A DNA stretch of 11,092 nucleotides from Lachnospiraceae bacterium (GCA_017446125.1 JAFSRL010000196.1:1-11092), one strand, 5' to 3'; counted from the stretch's first letter, positions 1 through 6,877 are shown. Notes: generated by a model from the sequence alone, not told the origin. A program made the numbers and translations.

Positions 1-104
1 AAGGCGATTCCGGAAATCTGAACGCTCCCCAGCCCCATGCAGACTGCCAGCACGAGCAGACTGATGAGGATGGTGAGCGTCATTTTCGTGGCCGCCTTAT
101 TCAT
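1..104 (-). CDS. FecCD/BtuC-family ABC importer permease, 5' end only
   Basis: Only the first 34 codons lie in the window; the gene runs off its left edge. The ATG at 104 overlaps the TGA stop of the lipoprotein gene in an ATGA arrangement, a normal sign of translational coupling. The visible peptide begins MNKAATK, then has one hydrophobic segment (about residues 8-24), followed by GLGSVQIS. That is the usual start of a FecCD-type permease, where a GLGSV-like stretch follows transmembrane helix 1. Such permeases form the membrane channel of siderophore, haem or cobalamin importers. Because the operon is headed by a B12 riboswitch, corrinoid uptake (BtuC role) is the best inference, but the visible part alone does not fix the substrate. 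Confidence 0.82.
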   Translation of the reverse strand, partial: MNKAATKMTLTILISLLVLAVCMGLGSVQISGIA

Positions 105-1114
105 GCGGCGTTGTCCAAAGCCTCCTCAAAGGGATCGACCACATCCGCGTAATAGTCGGGATACAGCATCTGTCCCATCTCGATCATCGCAGAAACGATG
201 TGATGGTTTGGCTGGTTGACCGTATCGGGATCGGGCAGATAGACTTCCTTGTTTTGCACCGCCGCAACATTCTCCCATCCCTCCATGGTCAGGATCACAT
301 TGATAACATCCGGTGTATAGTTGTCCGTCGTCATGATGACATCGGGATTGGCGGCAACCGCTTCCTCCTCGGAATAGGTGATCCAGTCCTCCGCGTGCTC
401 ATCACCGATGTTCACCGCACCAATCACGGAGAGCATCTCACTGATATAGGTGTTTTTGCCGCAGGTATAGATCTGCGGGAAGTCCGGTGTCGGTGTCGAG
501 AATTCGTAAAAGACCGTCTTCCGTTCTTCCTCGGGAATCGATTCGCCGATCGCTTTCAGTTCTTCCACCGAAGCGCGCATTTCGTCAACGAATTCTTTGG
601 CCTCCGCGCCCTTTCCGACGCTGTCGCCGATCATCTGAAGGTTGGCCATGATCTCATCGATCGTGTGCTCGCTCTCGATATCGATGATGTTCGTGCCTGC
701 TTCGCGCACCGAGGCAAAGACATCCGTCCCGCCCGCGGCGCTCATGCCGGTCGTGAAGATGACATCGGGCGCCATCGCGACCAGCGCTTCATTGTCCGGA
801 TTCATCATGTCAAAAACAGGGATGTCCGCAGCGAAATACTCACCGTACGTCATCTGTGAATAAGAATCGACCGCGACAATCTTGTCCGCCAGACCTAAGT
901 CGATCAGGATGTGTGTGACAGAGGGCGCCATCGAGATGATCACCTCTACGTCAGCCGCCCCGGCAGGCGCTTCTGCTTCCGTTGTCTCTTCGGTTGCTTC
1001 CGCTTCCGTCGTCTCCTGTGTGGCCGGCTGCTGCGTATTGGTTCCGCCGCCGCAGGCCGTTAAGACAATTGCGCATGCTGCCGTCAGCAACATGCATACG
1101 ACATGTTTCTTCAT
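101..1114 (-). CDS. BtuF-like substrate-binding lipoprotein of a corrinoid ABC importer
   Basis: This is a 337-residue periplasmic-binding-protein homologue, expected to be lipid-anchored on the outer face of the membrane and to hand substrate to the neighbouring FecCD permease. The start at 1114 is chosen because a GGAGG lies 9 bases upstream and because it gives a proper lipoprotein signal: two lysines, a hydrophobic core and lipobox LTAC with Cys21. An in-frame start at 1249 would translate through the riboswitch and is rejected. Residues 24-53 are a Thr/Glu/Ala-rich linker with a near-repeat (TTEAEA twice). The binding fold follows from about residue 56, with SMAPSVTHILIDLGLADKIV, typical of the helical-backbone class III binding proteins of B12 and siderophore systems, and a second lobe with NPDVIMTTD near 256-264. 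The B12 riboswitch upstream points to cobalamin or cobinamide as ligand; an iron chelate is the alternative from the fold alone. Confidence 0.85.
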   Translation of the reverse strand: MKKHVVCMLLTAACAIVLTACGGGTNTQQPATQETTEAEATEETTEAEAPAGAADVEVIISMAPSVTHILIDLGLADKIVAVDSYSQMTYGEYFAADIPVFDMMNPDNEALVAMAPDVIFTTGMSAAGGTDVFASVREAGTNIIDIESEHTIDEIMANLQMIGDSVGKGAEAKEFVDEMRASVEELKAIGESIPEEERKTVFYEFSTPTPDFPQIYTCGKNTYISEMLSVIGAVNIGDEHAEDWITYSEEEAVAANPDVIMTTDNYTPDVINVILTMEGWENVAAVQNKEVYLPDPDTVNQPNHHIVSAMIEMGQMLYPDYYADVVDPFEEALDNAA

Positions 1115-1149
1115 ACTTTCGTACCTCCAGTTTCCCGTGGATACCACGT

Positions 1150-1330
1150 ACCTTACGCCCCGGCAGGTCTCCCGACTTAAGATCACAGCTTGCGGCGCCT
1201 TCCCGGGGGTCTCCCCAGTGACATCTTTTAACCGCTTGCTCCCTATCACGGTGACGGGTTCGTGTTGGAATTACACCAAGCTTCCCTATTCTCCCGACTT
1301 GCTTTACAAATCAGGCACCGCAGCGCGTTT
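1150..1330 (-). promoter_or_regulatory. Cobalamin (B12) riboswitch
   Basis: Read on the minus strand, the leader carries the conserved pieces of the cobalamin aptamer in the right order. They are a P2 hairpin (1307-1315 paired with 1293-1301, nine pairs with G-U wobbles, 5-nt loop), AATAGGGAA at about 1282-1290, a GGTG just after it, CACTG near 1216-1220, GGGAAGGCG near 1196-1204, and finally the B12 box AAGTCGGGAGACCTGCC at 1162-1178. Between the B12 box and the lipoprotein start there is a small hairpin (CGTGG-TAT-CCACG) and the GGAGG, but no U-run, so control is more likely at translation initiation than by a terminator. ACCT within the B12 box could pair with AGGT of the Shine-Dalgarno region, which is inference. 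In known cases B12 binding shuts off uptake genes. Confidence 0.93.
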
Positions 1331-1348
1331 CTATATGCTAACTTACCG

Positions 1349-1378
1349 ATTATACCACAAAACGCAGGTTCCTGTCCT
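1349..1378 (-). promoter_or_regulatory. Promoter of the B12 riboswitch operon
   Basis: The minus strand has a perfect TATAAT at 1349-1354 preceded by TGG, giving an extended -10 (TGnTATAAT). An AGGACA at 1373-1378 with an 18-bp spacer matches four of six -35 positions. Transcription would start near 1342, a few bases before the aptamer, giving a leader of roughly 230 nt. Confidence 0.7.
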
Positions 1379-1406
1379 TGACGAAATCCGCCCCACAGAT
1401 TAAGAT
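1378..1406 (+). promoter_or_regulatory. Promoter of the sugar-importer ATPase gene
   Basis: TTGACG at 1378-1383 and TAAGAT at 1401-1406 are separated by exactly 17 bp, a good sigma-A type promoter. The start site would be near 1413, leaving a leader of about 34 nt. Its -35 box abuts the -35 region of the divergent riboswitch promoter, sharing one base pair. Confidence 0.65.
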
Positions 1407-1446
1407 TATTACATTAAGGAATATGTGAAATCAGGAGGGGAAACAT

Positions 1447-2556
1447 ATGTCCAGTTTGAGTTTGAAAGGCATCACAAAGGTTTATCCGAACGGTTTTGAG
1501 GCCGTGAAGGATTTTAATCTCGAGATTGAAGACAAGGAATTCATCATCTTTGTCGGCCCGTCCGGATGCGGTAAATCCACCACCCTGCGCATGATTGCAG
1601 GTCTGGAGGATATCAGCTCCGGAGAGCTTTACATCGACGGGAAGCTCATGAACGATGTCGCACCGAAGGACCGCGACATTGCCATGGTGTTCCAGAACTA
1701 CGCACTCTACCCGCACATGACGGTCTATAACAACATGGCGTTCAGCCTGAAGTTAAAGAAAGAACCCAGAGAGGAAATCGACAAAAAGGTGCATGACGCG
1801 GCACGTATTCTTGATTTGGAGAAGCTCTTGGACCGCAAGCCGAAGGCGCTCTCCGGCGGTCAGCGCCAGCGTGTTGCCATGGGACGTGCCATCGTGCGGA
1901 ATCCGAAGGTCTTCTTGATGGACGAACCGCTTTCCAACCTTGACGCAAAGCTGCGTGTCCAGATGCGTACGGAAATCGCATCCCTGCATCAGCGGCTTGG
2001 CACCACCTTCATTTATGTCACGCATGACCAGACGGAGGCCATGACCCTGGGAACCCGTATCGTCGTCATGAAGGACGGCGTGGTGCAGCAGATTGATTCG
2101 CCGCAGAATTTGTACGAAAAGCCTGCAAACCTCTTTGTCGCGGGATTTATGGGTTCGCCCCAGATGAACTTCTTAGATGCTGTTGTTTTACGCGACGGTA
2201 ATACCGCAAAGCTAAAGGTCGCGGATACGGAGGTTGCCTTAAACGGTGAAAAGTCAAAGGCATTGCTGGACGGCGGCTACGAAGGAAAGAACGTGATACT
2301 GGGCATTCGTCCGGAAGACATTGATGATGCGGCATCTTCCTCTTCTGCCGGCAGGCCCGCCTTCACCTCCACCGTCAAGGTGTATGAGTTGCTCGGTGCG
2401 GAGGTCTTCTTATACTTCGACTTAGCGGGCAAACCCGTCACGGCACGGATGGAGCCTTCCACCAGCCTGCATCCGGGCGACACCGTAAAGGTCACCTTTG
2501 ACGCGGACAAGATTCACGTTTTCGACAAGGAAACGGAGACGGTCATCACCAACTGA
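1447..2556 (+). CDS. msmX: MsmX/UgpC-type carbohydrate ABC importer ATPase
   Basis: This is a 369-residue cytoplasmic ATPase of the CUT1 sugar-importer class (MsmK/MsmX/MalK/UgpC), which powers uptake of oligosaccharides or glycerol phosphate by docking on permease pairs. All ABC motifs are intact: Walker A GPSGCGKST (37-45), Q-loop Gln83, signature LSGGQ (135-139), Walker B FLMDEP (156-161), D-loop SNLD (163-166) and switch His193. From about residue 235 a MalK-type regulatory (TOBE/OB) domain follows, including GIRPED at 286-291, and the length is normal for the family. The start has an AGGAGGGG about 6 bases upstream. No permease or binding protein gene lies beside it, and it has its own promoter, as for B. 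subtilis MsmX, which serves several importers. Multi-system service is inferred from this isolation. UgpC is the other common name used for such proteins. Confidence 0.93.
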   Translation: MSSLSLKGITKVYPNGFEAVKDFNLEIEDKEFIIFVGPSGCGKSTTLRMIAGLEDISSGELYIDGKLMNDVAPKDRDIAMVFQNYALYPHMTVYNNMAFSLKLKKEPREEIDKKVHDAARILDLEKLLDRKPKALSGGQRQRVAMGRAIVRNPKVFLMDEPLSNLDAKLRVQMRTEIASLHQRLGTTFIYVTHDQTEAMTLGTRIVVMKDGVVQQIDSPQNLYEKPANLFVAGFMGSPQMNFLDAVVLRDGNTAKLKVADTEVALNGEKSKALLDGGYEGKNVILGIRPEDIDDAASSSSAGRPAFTSTVKVYELLGAEVFLYFDLAGKPVTARMEPSTSLHPGDTVKVTFDADKIHVFDKETETVITN

Positions 2557-2586
2557 CCTTATTTTGAAAACAGAATCAAAGAATCT

Positions 2587-4722
2587 TCAGGCATCTCCCT
2601 CTTGTAAAACGGCTTCTTCCGTAATGATGGGGATGCCTAATTCTTTTGCTTTTTTATTCTTGCCGGAGGTTGAGGTCACATCATTGTTGATGAGCGCGTA
2701 CGTCTTTTTCGAAACACTGCCCGCAACCTTCCCGCCGCGTTCCTCAATGTAATCGATGAGGGCATCGCGGTTTTTGAAGTGCTGCAAGTCGCCGGTGACG
2801 ACGTAGGTGCGGCCTGAAAACAGTGAGTCATGGGGACGGGTACACTGACTCATTCCTGATTCCTGTAAATCAGAGCTGTCTTTCAAATGAGTCAGTGTAC
2901 CCGTCCCGCTTGACTCACCCGTCCCCCTGACACACTTTTCATCCCCCAGGTTCACCCCGGCAGCCTTCAGCCGCGCCATCATCTCCTGATGTGCGCTAAG
3001 CGCAAAATAATCCGCAATCCCCTGCGCGGTGATGTCACCGATGTCCTCTACCTCCAACAGCTCCTCAACCGAAGCATTCATAAGGGCATCGAAGGATTTG
3101 AAGTGCCGCATGAGCGTCCTTGCGCTCGTCTTTCCGACATTCGGAACGGAAAGCCCCGCCAAAAGGCGCCAGAGATCGTTTTTCTTACTCTCCTCAATCA
3201 CCTGCAAAAGCTTGTCCGTATTCACTTCCTTCCCGATCAGGCCCTTCTCCACAAGCGCGTCACGGTGGTCCTTCAACGCATAGAGGTCCGCGATGTCCTT
3301 CAAATAGCCTTCCGCAATTAAGACCTTGATGTACTCCTCACCAAAGCCCTTCATGTCCATCGCATCGCGGCCGACGAAATTGATGATGCGCCGCTCCAAC
3401 TTCGCGGGACAATCATCGTTCGAGCAATACATGTCCGCGGCGTCTGCGGAACCGTCCAAACTCCCCCTGCCCTTGACCACCTTTGCGCCGCAAACGGGAC
3501 AGGTGTCCGGCAGACGGTAGGGCTTAATGTCCGCGGGTGTCTTTTCTTTGACGACCGCACGGATCTTAGGGATGATCTCTCCGGATTTGTAAACAAGCAC
3601 CGTTGAGCCGATGCCGATTCCCAGCTCATTGATGAAATCCTGGTTGTGCAGCGTCGCGCGTGATACCGTCGTGCCGTTTAACCGAATCGGCGTAAAGATT
3701 GCGGTCGGATTGATGCGCCCCGTCATGCCCACGCTCAATTCAACGGATTCGATAACCGCCTCTTTTTCCTCCGGCGGATACTTATACGCGATGTGTCCGG
3801 CGCTGTACTTGCTGCCGGCAGGGAAATCCTCGCGGTATGCAATCCGGTCAATCTTGACCACCGCACCGTCGATGTCATACGCAAGGTCTGATCTCGCTTC
3901 GCCGATTGCGTCGATTGCCGAAAGCACTTCTTCCTTCGTACTGCACAAATAGGAAGGCGCCACCGGCATTCCCTCTTCCTTTAACAGCGAAAGCCCCTCT
4001 GTATGGGAGCGCATGAACAATTCCTTTTCATTGTCCGAAGCATCCTGGACATTGAACACAAACAACGAAAGCCCGCGTTCCTTCACCATCCTTGCGTCAA
4101 GCTGTCTGAGTGTCCCCGCGGCGCAGTTTCTGGGATTCGCAAAAATCTTTTTCCCGGCCGCCTCCTGACGTTCATTGGTTTTCAAAAAATCCTCATGGCG
4201 CATATAGACTTCCCCGCGCACCTCCAGATAAGGATAAGACTGCTTCAGCTTTTTGACGACATCCAGAATCACAAGCGCATTCGCGGTCACGTCCTCGCCC
4301 TGCAGCCCGTCGCCTCTGGTCTCCGCAAGGACAAGATCGCCGTTTTCATACCGAAGTGTCATGGAAAGCCCGTCAATCTTCTGCTCCACGGCAAACGTCG
4401 CGTCCGGATGCAGTGCCTTCACTTCATCAATCCAGTCACACACCGCTTCCTTTGTGAAGACATCCTCGATGGAGAGCATGGGAACGTTGTGGGTGACGAT
4501 GACGCCGGCCTCGCGTTTTGTGCTCGCGCCCACCACCTGCGTCGGGGAATCCTTCGTGACGAGCTCCGGAAACTCCTTCTCCATCTGCTTTAAACGGCGC
4601 ATGAGCGCGTCGTATTCCGCATCGGAAATCTCCGGCGTATCCTCGTCGTAATATAACTTCATGTGATGCCGGATTTCATCAACCAGCGCACGGTATTCGT
4701 TTACGGGTACTTCCCTATCCAT
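2587..4722 (-). CDS. ligA: NAD-dependent DNA ligase LigA
   Basis: LigA seals nicks in duplex DNA during replication and repair using NAD+. Using the ATG at 4722 (711 residues; GGAG six bases upstream), the protein shows the N-terminal NAD-binding region with YYDEDTPEISDAEYD, catalytic lysine in the KIDG motif (Lys115), ETRGDG, GRINPTA at the start of the OB fold, a four-cysteine zinc site (Cys408, 411, 433, 438), helix-hairpin-helix repeats (about 450-585), and a C-terminal BRCT domain (about 636-711, TYVVTGDL to TEEAV). A TTG at 4734 with its own AGGA is an alternative start. The protein is longer than the usual 650-680 residues. The excess lies at about 602-634, where a 96-nt palindrome is inserted in frame between the helix-hairpin-helix region and the BRCT domain. 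The frame stays open and all catalytic residues are present, so it should be functional. It is the last gene of the minC-ligA run, 28 bp after the pseudouridine synthase gene. Confidence 0.97.
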   Translation of the reverse strand: MDREVPVNEYRALVDEIRHHMKLYYDEDTPEISDAEYDALMRRLKQMEKEFPELVTKDSPTQVVGASTKREAGVIVTHNVPMLSIEDVFTKEAVCDWIDEVKALHPDATFAVEQKIDGLSMTLRYENGDLVLAETRGDGLQGEDVTANALVILDVVKKLKQSYPYLEVRGEVYMRHEDFLKTNERQEAAGKKIFANPRNCAAGTLRQLDARMVKERGLSLFVFNVQDASDNEKELFMRSHTEGLSLLKEEGMPVAPSYLCSTKEEVLSAIDAIGEARSDLAYDIDGAVVKIDRIAYREDFPAGSKYSAGHIAYKYPPEEKEAVIESVELSVGMTGRINPTAIFTPIRLNGTTVSRATLHNQDFINELGIGIGSTVLVYKSGEIIPKIRAVVKEKTPADIKPYRLPDTCPVCGAKVVKGRGSLDGSADAADMYCSNDDCPAKLERRIINFVGRDAMDMKGFGEEYIKVLIAEGYLKDIADLYALKDHRDALVEKGLIGKEVNTDKLLQVIEESKKNDLWRLLAGLSVPNVGKTSARTLMRHFKSFDALMNASVEELLEVEDIGDITAQGIADYFALSAHQEMMARLKAAGVNLGDEKCVRGTGESSGTGTLTHLKDSSDLQESGMSQCTRPHDSLFSGRTYVVTGDLQHFKNRDALIDYIEERGGKVAGSVSKKTYALINNDVTSTSGKNKKAKELGIPIITEEAVLQEGDA
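2823..2918. repeat. 96-nt long palindrome inserted in frame in ligA
   Basis: The two inner arms, 2833-2854 and 2886-2907, are perfect 22-bp inverted repeats (arm core GACGGGTACACTGACTCATT). After a small internal loop (2 against 3 nt) the pairing continues with eight outer bases, GTGAGTCA at 2823-2830 and TGACTCAC at 2911-2918. The 31-nt centre holds a further 6-bp hairpin (CTGATT at 2856-2861, AATCAG at 2868-2873). The heptamer TGAGTCA or its complement appears four times (2824, 2846, 2888, 2911), so the strands can also pair arm by arm. ACCCGTCCC recurs just outside (2917-2925), suggesting the element may extend to about 2930. It encodes a polar linker in LigA and its length is a multiple of three. 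Its build is like a REP/MITE-type mobile palindrome; no transposase is in the window and I cannot name the family. Confidence 0.88.
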
Positions 4723-4750
4723 CTTCCGCTCCAAAGAATTCCTGATTTGT

Positions 4751-5614
4751 TTAACCCTCGATCAGCTTTAACAAGCCTTCCGTTTCCTCCTCCGTCAGGT
4801 AACGCCACGCACCGGGGGATAAGTCGTTCAACTCCACGTTCATGACCCTCACGCGCTGTAGCCGTAAGACCTTAAGCCCCACCACCTCGCACATCCTGCG
4901 GATCTGCCGGTTGAGTCCCTGCGTTAAGACGATGCGCAGCACATGCACATCCTGTGTAGGGTCTGTCTTTTTCTTCGGCGCACGCAAAGGCACACCATCG
5001 TTCACACGCACCTGTCTGACTTCCTGTCCGATTTCCTTCATAAATGCGTCCGCAGCGTCACCAATCAGCTCGCTGACATCCGCCGGTCTCGTGGTGAGGT
5101 TCAGCTCCCGCAGGAAAACACCTCCCTGAAGCTTCGCAATCTTTTCCTGTAAGGGTGCGTTGTCGTCCTTGTGCTTTGCGACGGCAACGAGGTATTCTTT
5201 TTCCTGTTTGAATTTTCCGCGCGTGATCTTATCGATCAAATCACCGTCGTTGGTGAACAGGATGAGGCCCTCGGAGTCCCTGTCCAGGCGCCCGGCATAA
5301 GAAAGCCGGATGGGTCTGTCGTTGACAAATACTTGCACATCCTCGTACACGGTCCGGTCCGCATGGACGTCTCTCGTCGTGCAGGTGGTGCCCTTGGGCT
5401 TGTTGTAGGCAACCAGAATCCGTGACTGCATGGGGCGCACCGGCACACCGTCCACCGTCACGAGATCGTGCCAGGTCACCTTCGCGCCGGAGGGGACGAC
5501 CTCGCCGTTCATGCGCACGCGTCCGCTCAGCAAAAGGACATCCGCTTCCCGTCTGGAGCAGATGCCGCATGATGCCAGATATTTATTGATTCTTAACGCC
5601 TGATTATCCTGCAT
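4751..5614 (-). CDS. rluF: RluF/RsuA-family rRNA pseudouridine synthase
   Basis: This 287-residue enzyme isomerises a specific uridine in rRNA to pseudouridine. An S4 RNA-binding domain (LRINKYLASCGICSRREAD, about residues 6-24, continuing to RVRMNGE) is followed by the catalytic domain with the family motif GRLDRDSEGL, where Asp111 is the expected nucleophile, and by RQIRRMCEVVGLKVLRLQRVR near the C terminus. The S4 start and IRRMCE block fit the RsuA/RluB/E/F group; RluF (23S rRNA) is the closest in my reading, but the target base cannot be told from sequence. The ATG at 5614 lies inside the end of mecA (11-bp overlap) and has no good Shine-Dalgarno. A GTG at 5623 has AGGAAG four bases upstream and would add MRS. 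An ATG at 5641 has GGAGG touching it, which is too close. Translation is probably coupled to mecA. Confidence 0.9.
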   Translation of the reverse strand: MQDNQALRINKYLASCGICSRREADVLLLSGRVRMNGEVVPSGAKVTWHDLVTVDGVPVRPMQSRILVAYNKPKGTTCTTRDVHADRTVYEDVQVFVNDRPIRLSYAGRLDRDSEGLILFTNDGDLIDKITRGKFKQEKEYLVAVAKHKDDNAPLQEKIAKLQGGVFLRELNLTTRPADVSELIGDAADAFMKEIGQEVRQVRVNDGVPLRAPKKKTDPTQDVHVLRIVLTQGLNRQIRRMCEVVGLKVLRLQRVRVMNVELNDLSPGAWRYLTEEETEGLLKLIEG

Positions 5615-6413
5615 AGACCGCACTAAGCTTCCTGATCGCATCCTCCGCGATTACACAGCTCATGTGCTCTTTCATGTGCATAATCTGTCTGTGATTGGTC
5701 GTGATGTAATGCCCGTACTCGTACCCGATGGTGAACATGGAGGCAAAGACCATCTCCTCCTCTTCACCCAGGGTTAAGATGAGGCGGTAATGTCCCTTGT
5801 CATCCGAGTACAAAGCGCTTTGCACCTTCACGCTCTCCGGAATCTTTCCGGCATAGCGGATGACTTCCTGCATGGAATCAAATGCGAAGACATACTCGTG
5901 GAACAAGAGACGCTTGTCATCGTCAAGAAGCGCTCTCTTCCGGCGCTCACCCTTCCCGATGGCGGGAAGCTCCTGCGACGCGTGCTGCGACTGGTTGTCA
6001 ATCATCTGCTTAAACATCTCCGTAAAGTCTTTGAAGTTCTCGACGAATTCCTTTAAGCGCTCCAAGCGTTCTTCCTCCGGCGCATCGCCGATTTCTTTTA
6101 AGATGCGCTCCGGAATCTTGACGCCCAAGCGTGACGTAATCATTTCAAGCGCTTCACGCAGGTTGCCGGCGGGGTTCTCCGAAATGGTCAGGGAGATGGA
6201 ACCGTCCGAAAGCATGAACGCCTGCATGGTCGTCATGTTGCCCTGCGGATGATAACCGACCTCCTCCGATACCCGCGTTAAGATTTCCTTCAGAAATCCA
6301 ATCGCGTTCTCCTTCTTTGTCAGAAGGTCGTTTAAGATGACGCCCTGTTCGTCCAGGTCTTCCTGTGTAATAATGCAATTCACCGTCTGGTGATCGATTC
6401 TTGTAATCTTCAT
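5604..6413 (-). CDS. mecA: MecA-type adaptor protein for ClpC
   Basis: MecA adaptors recognise target proteins through an N-terminal domain and deliver them to the ClpC unfoldase through a C-terminal domain, for degradation by ClpCP; in Bacillus the classic target is the competence regulator ComK. The 269-residue product begins MKITRIDHQTVNCIIT, followed by a MecA-like N-terminal domain (QEDLDEQG, GNLREALEM). A charged linker at about 105-165 (APEEERLERL, GERRKRALLDDDK) precedes a C-terminal domain with VFAFDSMQEVIRYA, the typical MecA pattern of a phenylalanine-rich strand then a helix, and ALYSDDKGHYRLIL. The start at 6413 overlaps the ohrR stop by 4 bp (ATGA) and has no strong Shine-Dalgarno, so it should be translated by coupling. 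An in-frame start at 6506 lies inside ohrR and is rejected. Substrates here are unknown. Confidence 0.9.
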   Translation of the reverse strand: MKITRIDHQTVNCIITQEDLDEQGVILNDLLTKKENAIGFLKEILTRVSEEVGYHPQGNMTTMQAFMLSDGSISLTISENPAGNLREALEMITSRLGVKIPERILKEIGDAPEEERLERLKEFVENFKDFTEMFKQMIDNQSQHASQELPAIGKGERRKRALLDDDKRLLFHEYVFAFDSMQEVIRYAGKIPESVKVQSALYSDDKGHYRLILTLGEEEEMVFASMFTIGYEYGHYITTNHRQIMHMKEHMSCVIAEDAIRKLSAVYAG

Positions 6414-6877
6414 GCGCTGACTTCTTCTTCCGTGTTGATGTGATTGAGTACCAGATACAATAACCGGTACAGCTCCGCAAAATCCTTTTCCTCGAGATCG
6501 ACACATCCCTTGATGTGCGGCGGAATCAATACCGCCTCCTCACGCAGTGCCATTCCCTTGTCCGTGATGGTCACTTCTAAGTTTCTCTCATCCTGCACGG
6601 AACGCTCCCTGCGGATGTAGCCCTTTGACTCAAGCTTTTTCAAAACCGGGGTCAAGGTGCCGGAGTCAAGAAAGAGTGACTGCCCCAGCATCTTCACATT
6701 CACCTTCTGCTTCTCCCACATGACCATCATGGTGATGTACTGCGTATAGGTTAAATCCAGTTTATCCAGATACGGTTTGTACTTTCTGATAATTTCCTTC
6801 GAGCATGCGTAAAGCGGGAAGCACAACTGACTCCCCAACATAATGCTGCCATATTGTTCATTCGCTTCCGTTGCCAT
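6410..6877 (-). CDS. ohrR: OhrR-type organic-peroxide-sensing MarR regulator
   Basis: This is a 155-residue winged-helix repressor of the OhrR branch of MarR. It carries the branch hallmarks: QLCFPLYACSKEI at 17-29, with the reactive cysteine at Cys19, Tyr33 and Tyr44 at the positions of the two tyrosines that bind the cysteine in B. subtilis OhrR, and the DNA-recognition stretch LFLDSGTLTPVLKKLE (68-83) with wing residues near DERNLEVT. A further Cys125 lies 106 residues after Cys19, close to the spacing in two-cysteine OhrR proteins (Cys22 and Cys127 in Xanthomonas), so a disulfide-type sensor is possible. No ohr peroxidase gene is in view; instead the gene overlaps mecA by 4 bp and starts 20 bp after minC. 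GAGGT lies 8 bases before the ATG. Autoregulation is usual for the family, but no promoter of its own is apparent here. Confidence 0.9.
   Translation of the reverse strand: MATEANEQYGSIMLGSQLCFPLYACSKEIIRKYKPYLDKLDLTYTQYITMMVMWEKQKVNVKMLGQSLFLDSGTLTPVLKKLESKGYIRRERSVQDERNLEVTITDKGMALREEAVLIPPHIKGCVDLEEKDFAELYRLLYLVLNHINTEEEVSA

Noticed and set aside
200..859. A 219-codon open frame on the plus strand opposite the binding-protein gene
   Set aside because: It lies wholly antisense to a well-supported lipoprotein gene, has no ribosome binding site, and its translation is rich in His/Arg/Asp without any recognisable domain.
955..1020. Repeated GCTTCCGT-GTCTC segments in the binding-protein gene as a mobile repeat
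   Set aside because: They encode the Thr/Glu/Ala-rich linker after the lipobox, an ordinary low-complexity tether in such lipoproteins.
1115..1249. N-terminal extension of the binding protein to an ATG at 1249
   Set aside because: The extension would be translated from riboswitch sequence and would bury the lipoprotein signal peptide; the ATG at 1114 has a proper GGAGG.
2823..2930. The repeats in ligA as a CRISPR array or as an intrinsic terminator
   Set aside because: There are no regularly spaced direct repeats with unique spacers, and the palindrome lies inside an open reading frame with no adjacent T-run.
4003..4593. A 196-codon plus-strand open frame across ligA
   Set aside because: It is the complement of conserved LigA adenylation-domain codons and looks like a shadow caused by codon bias.
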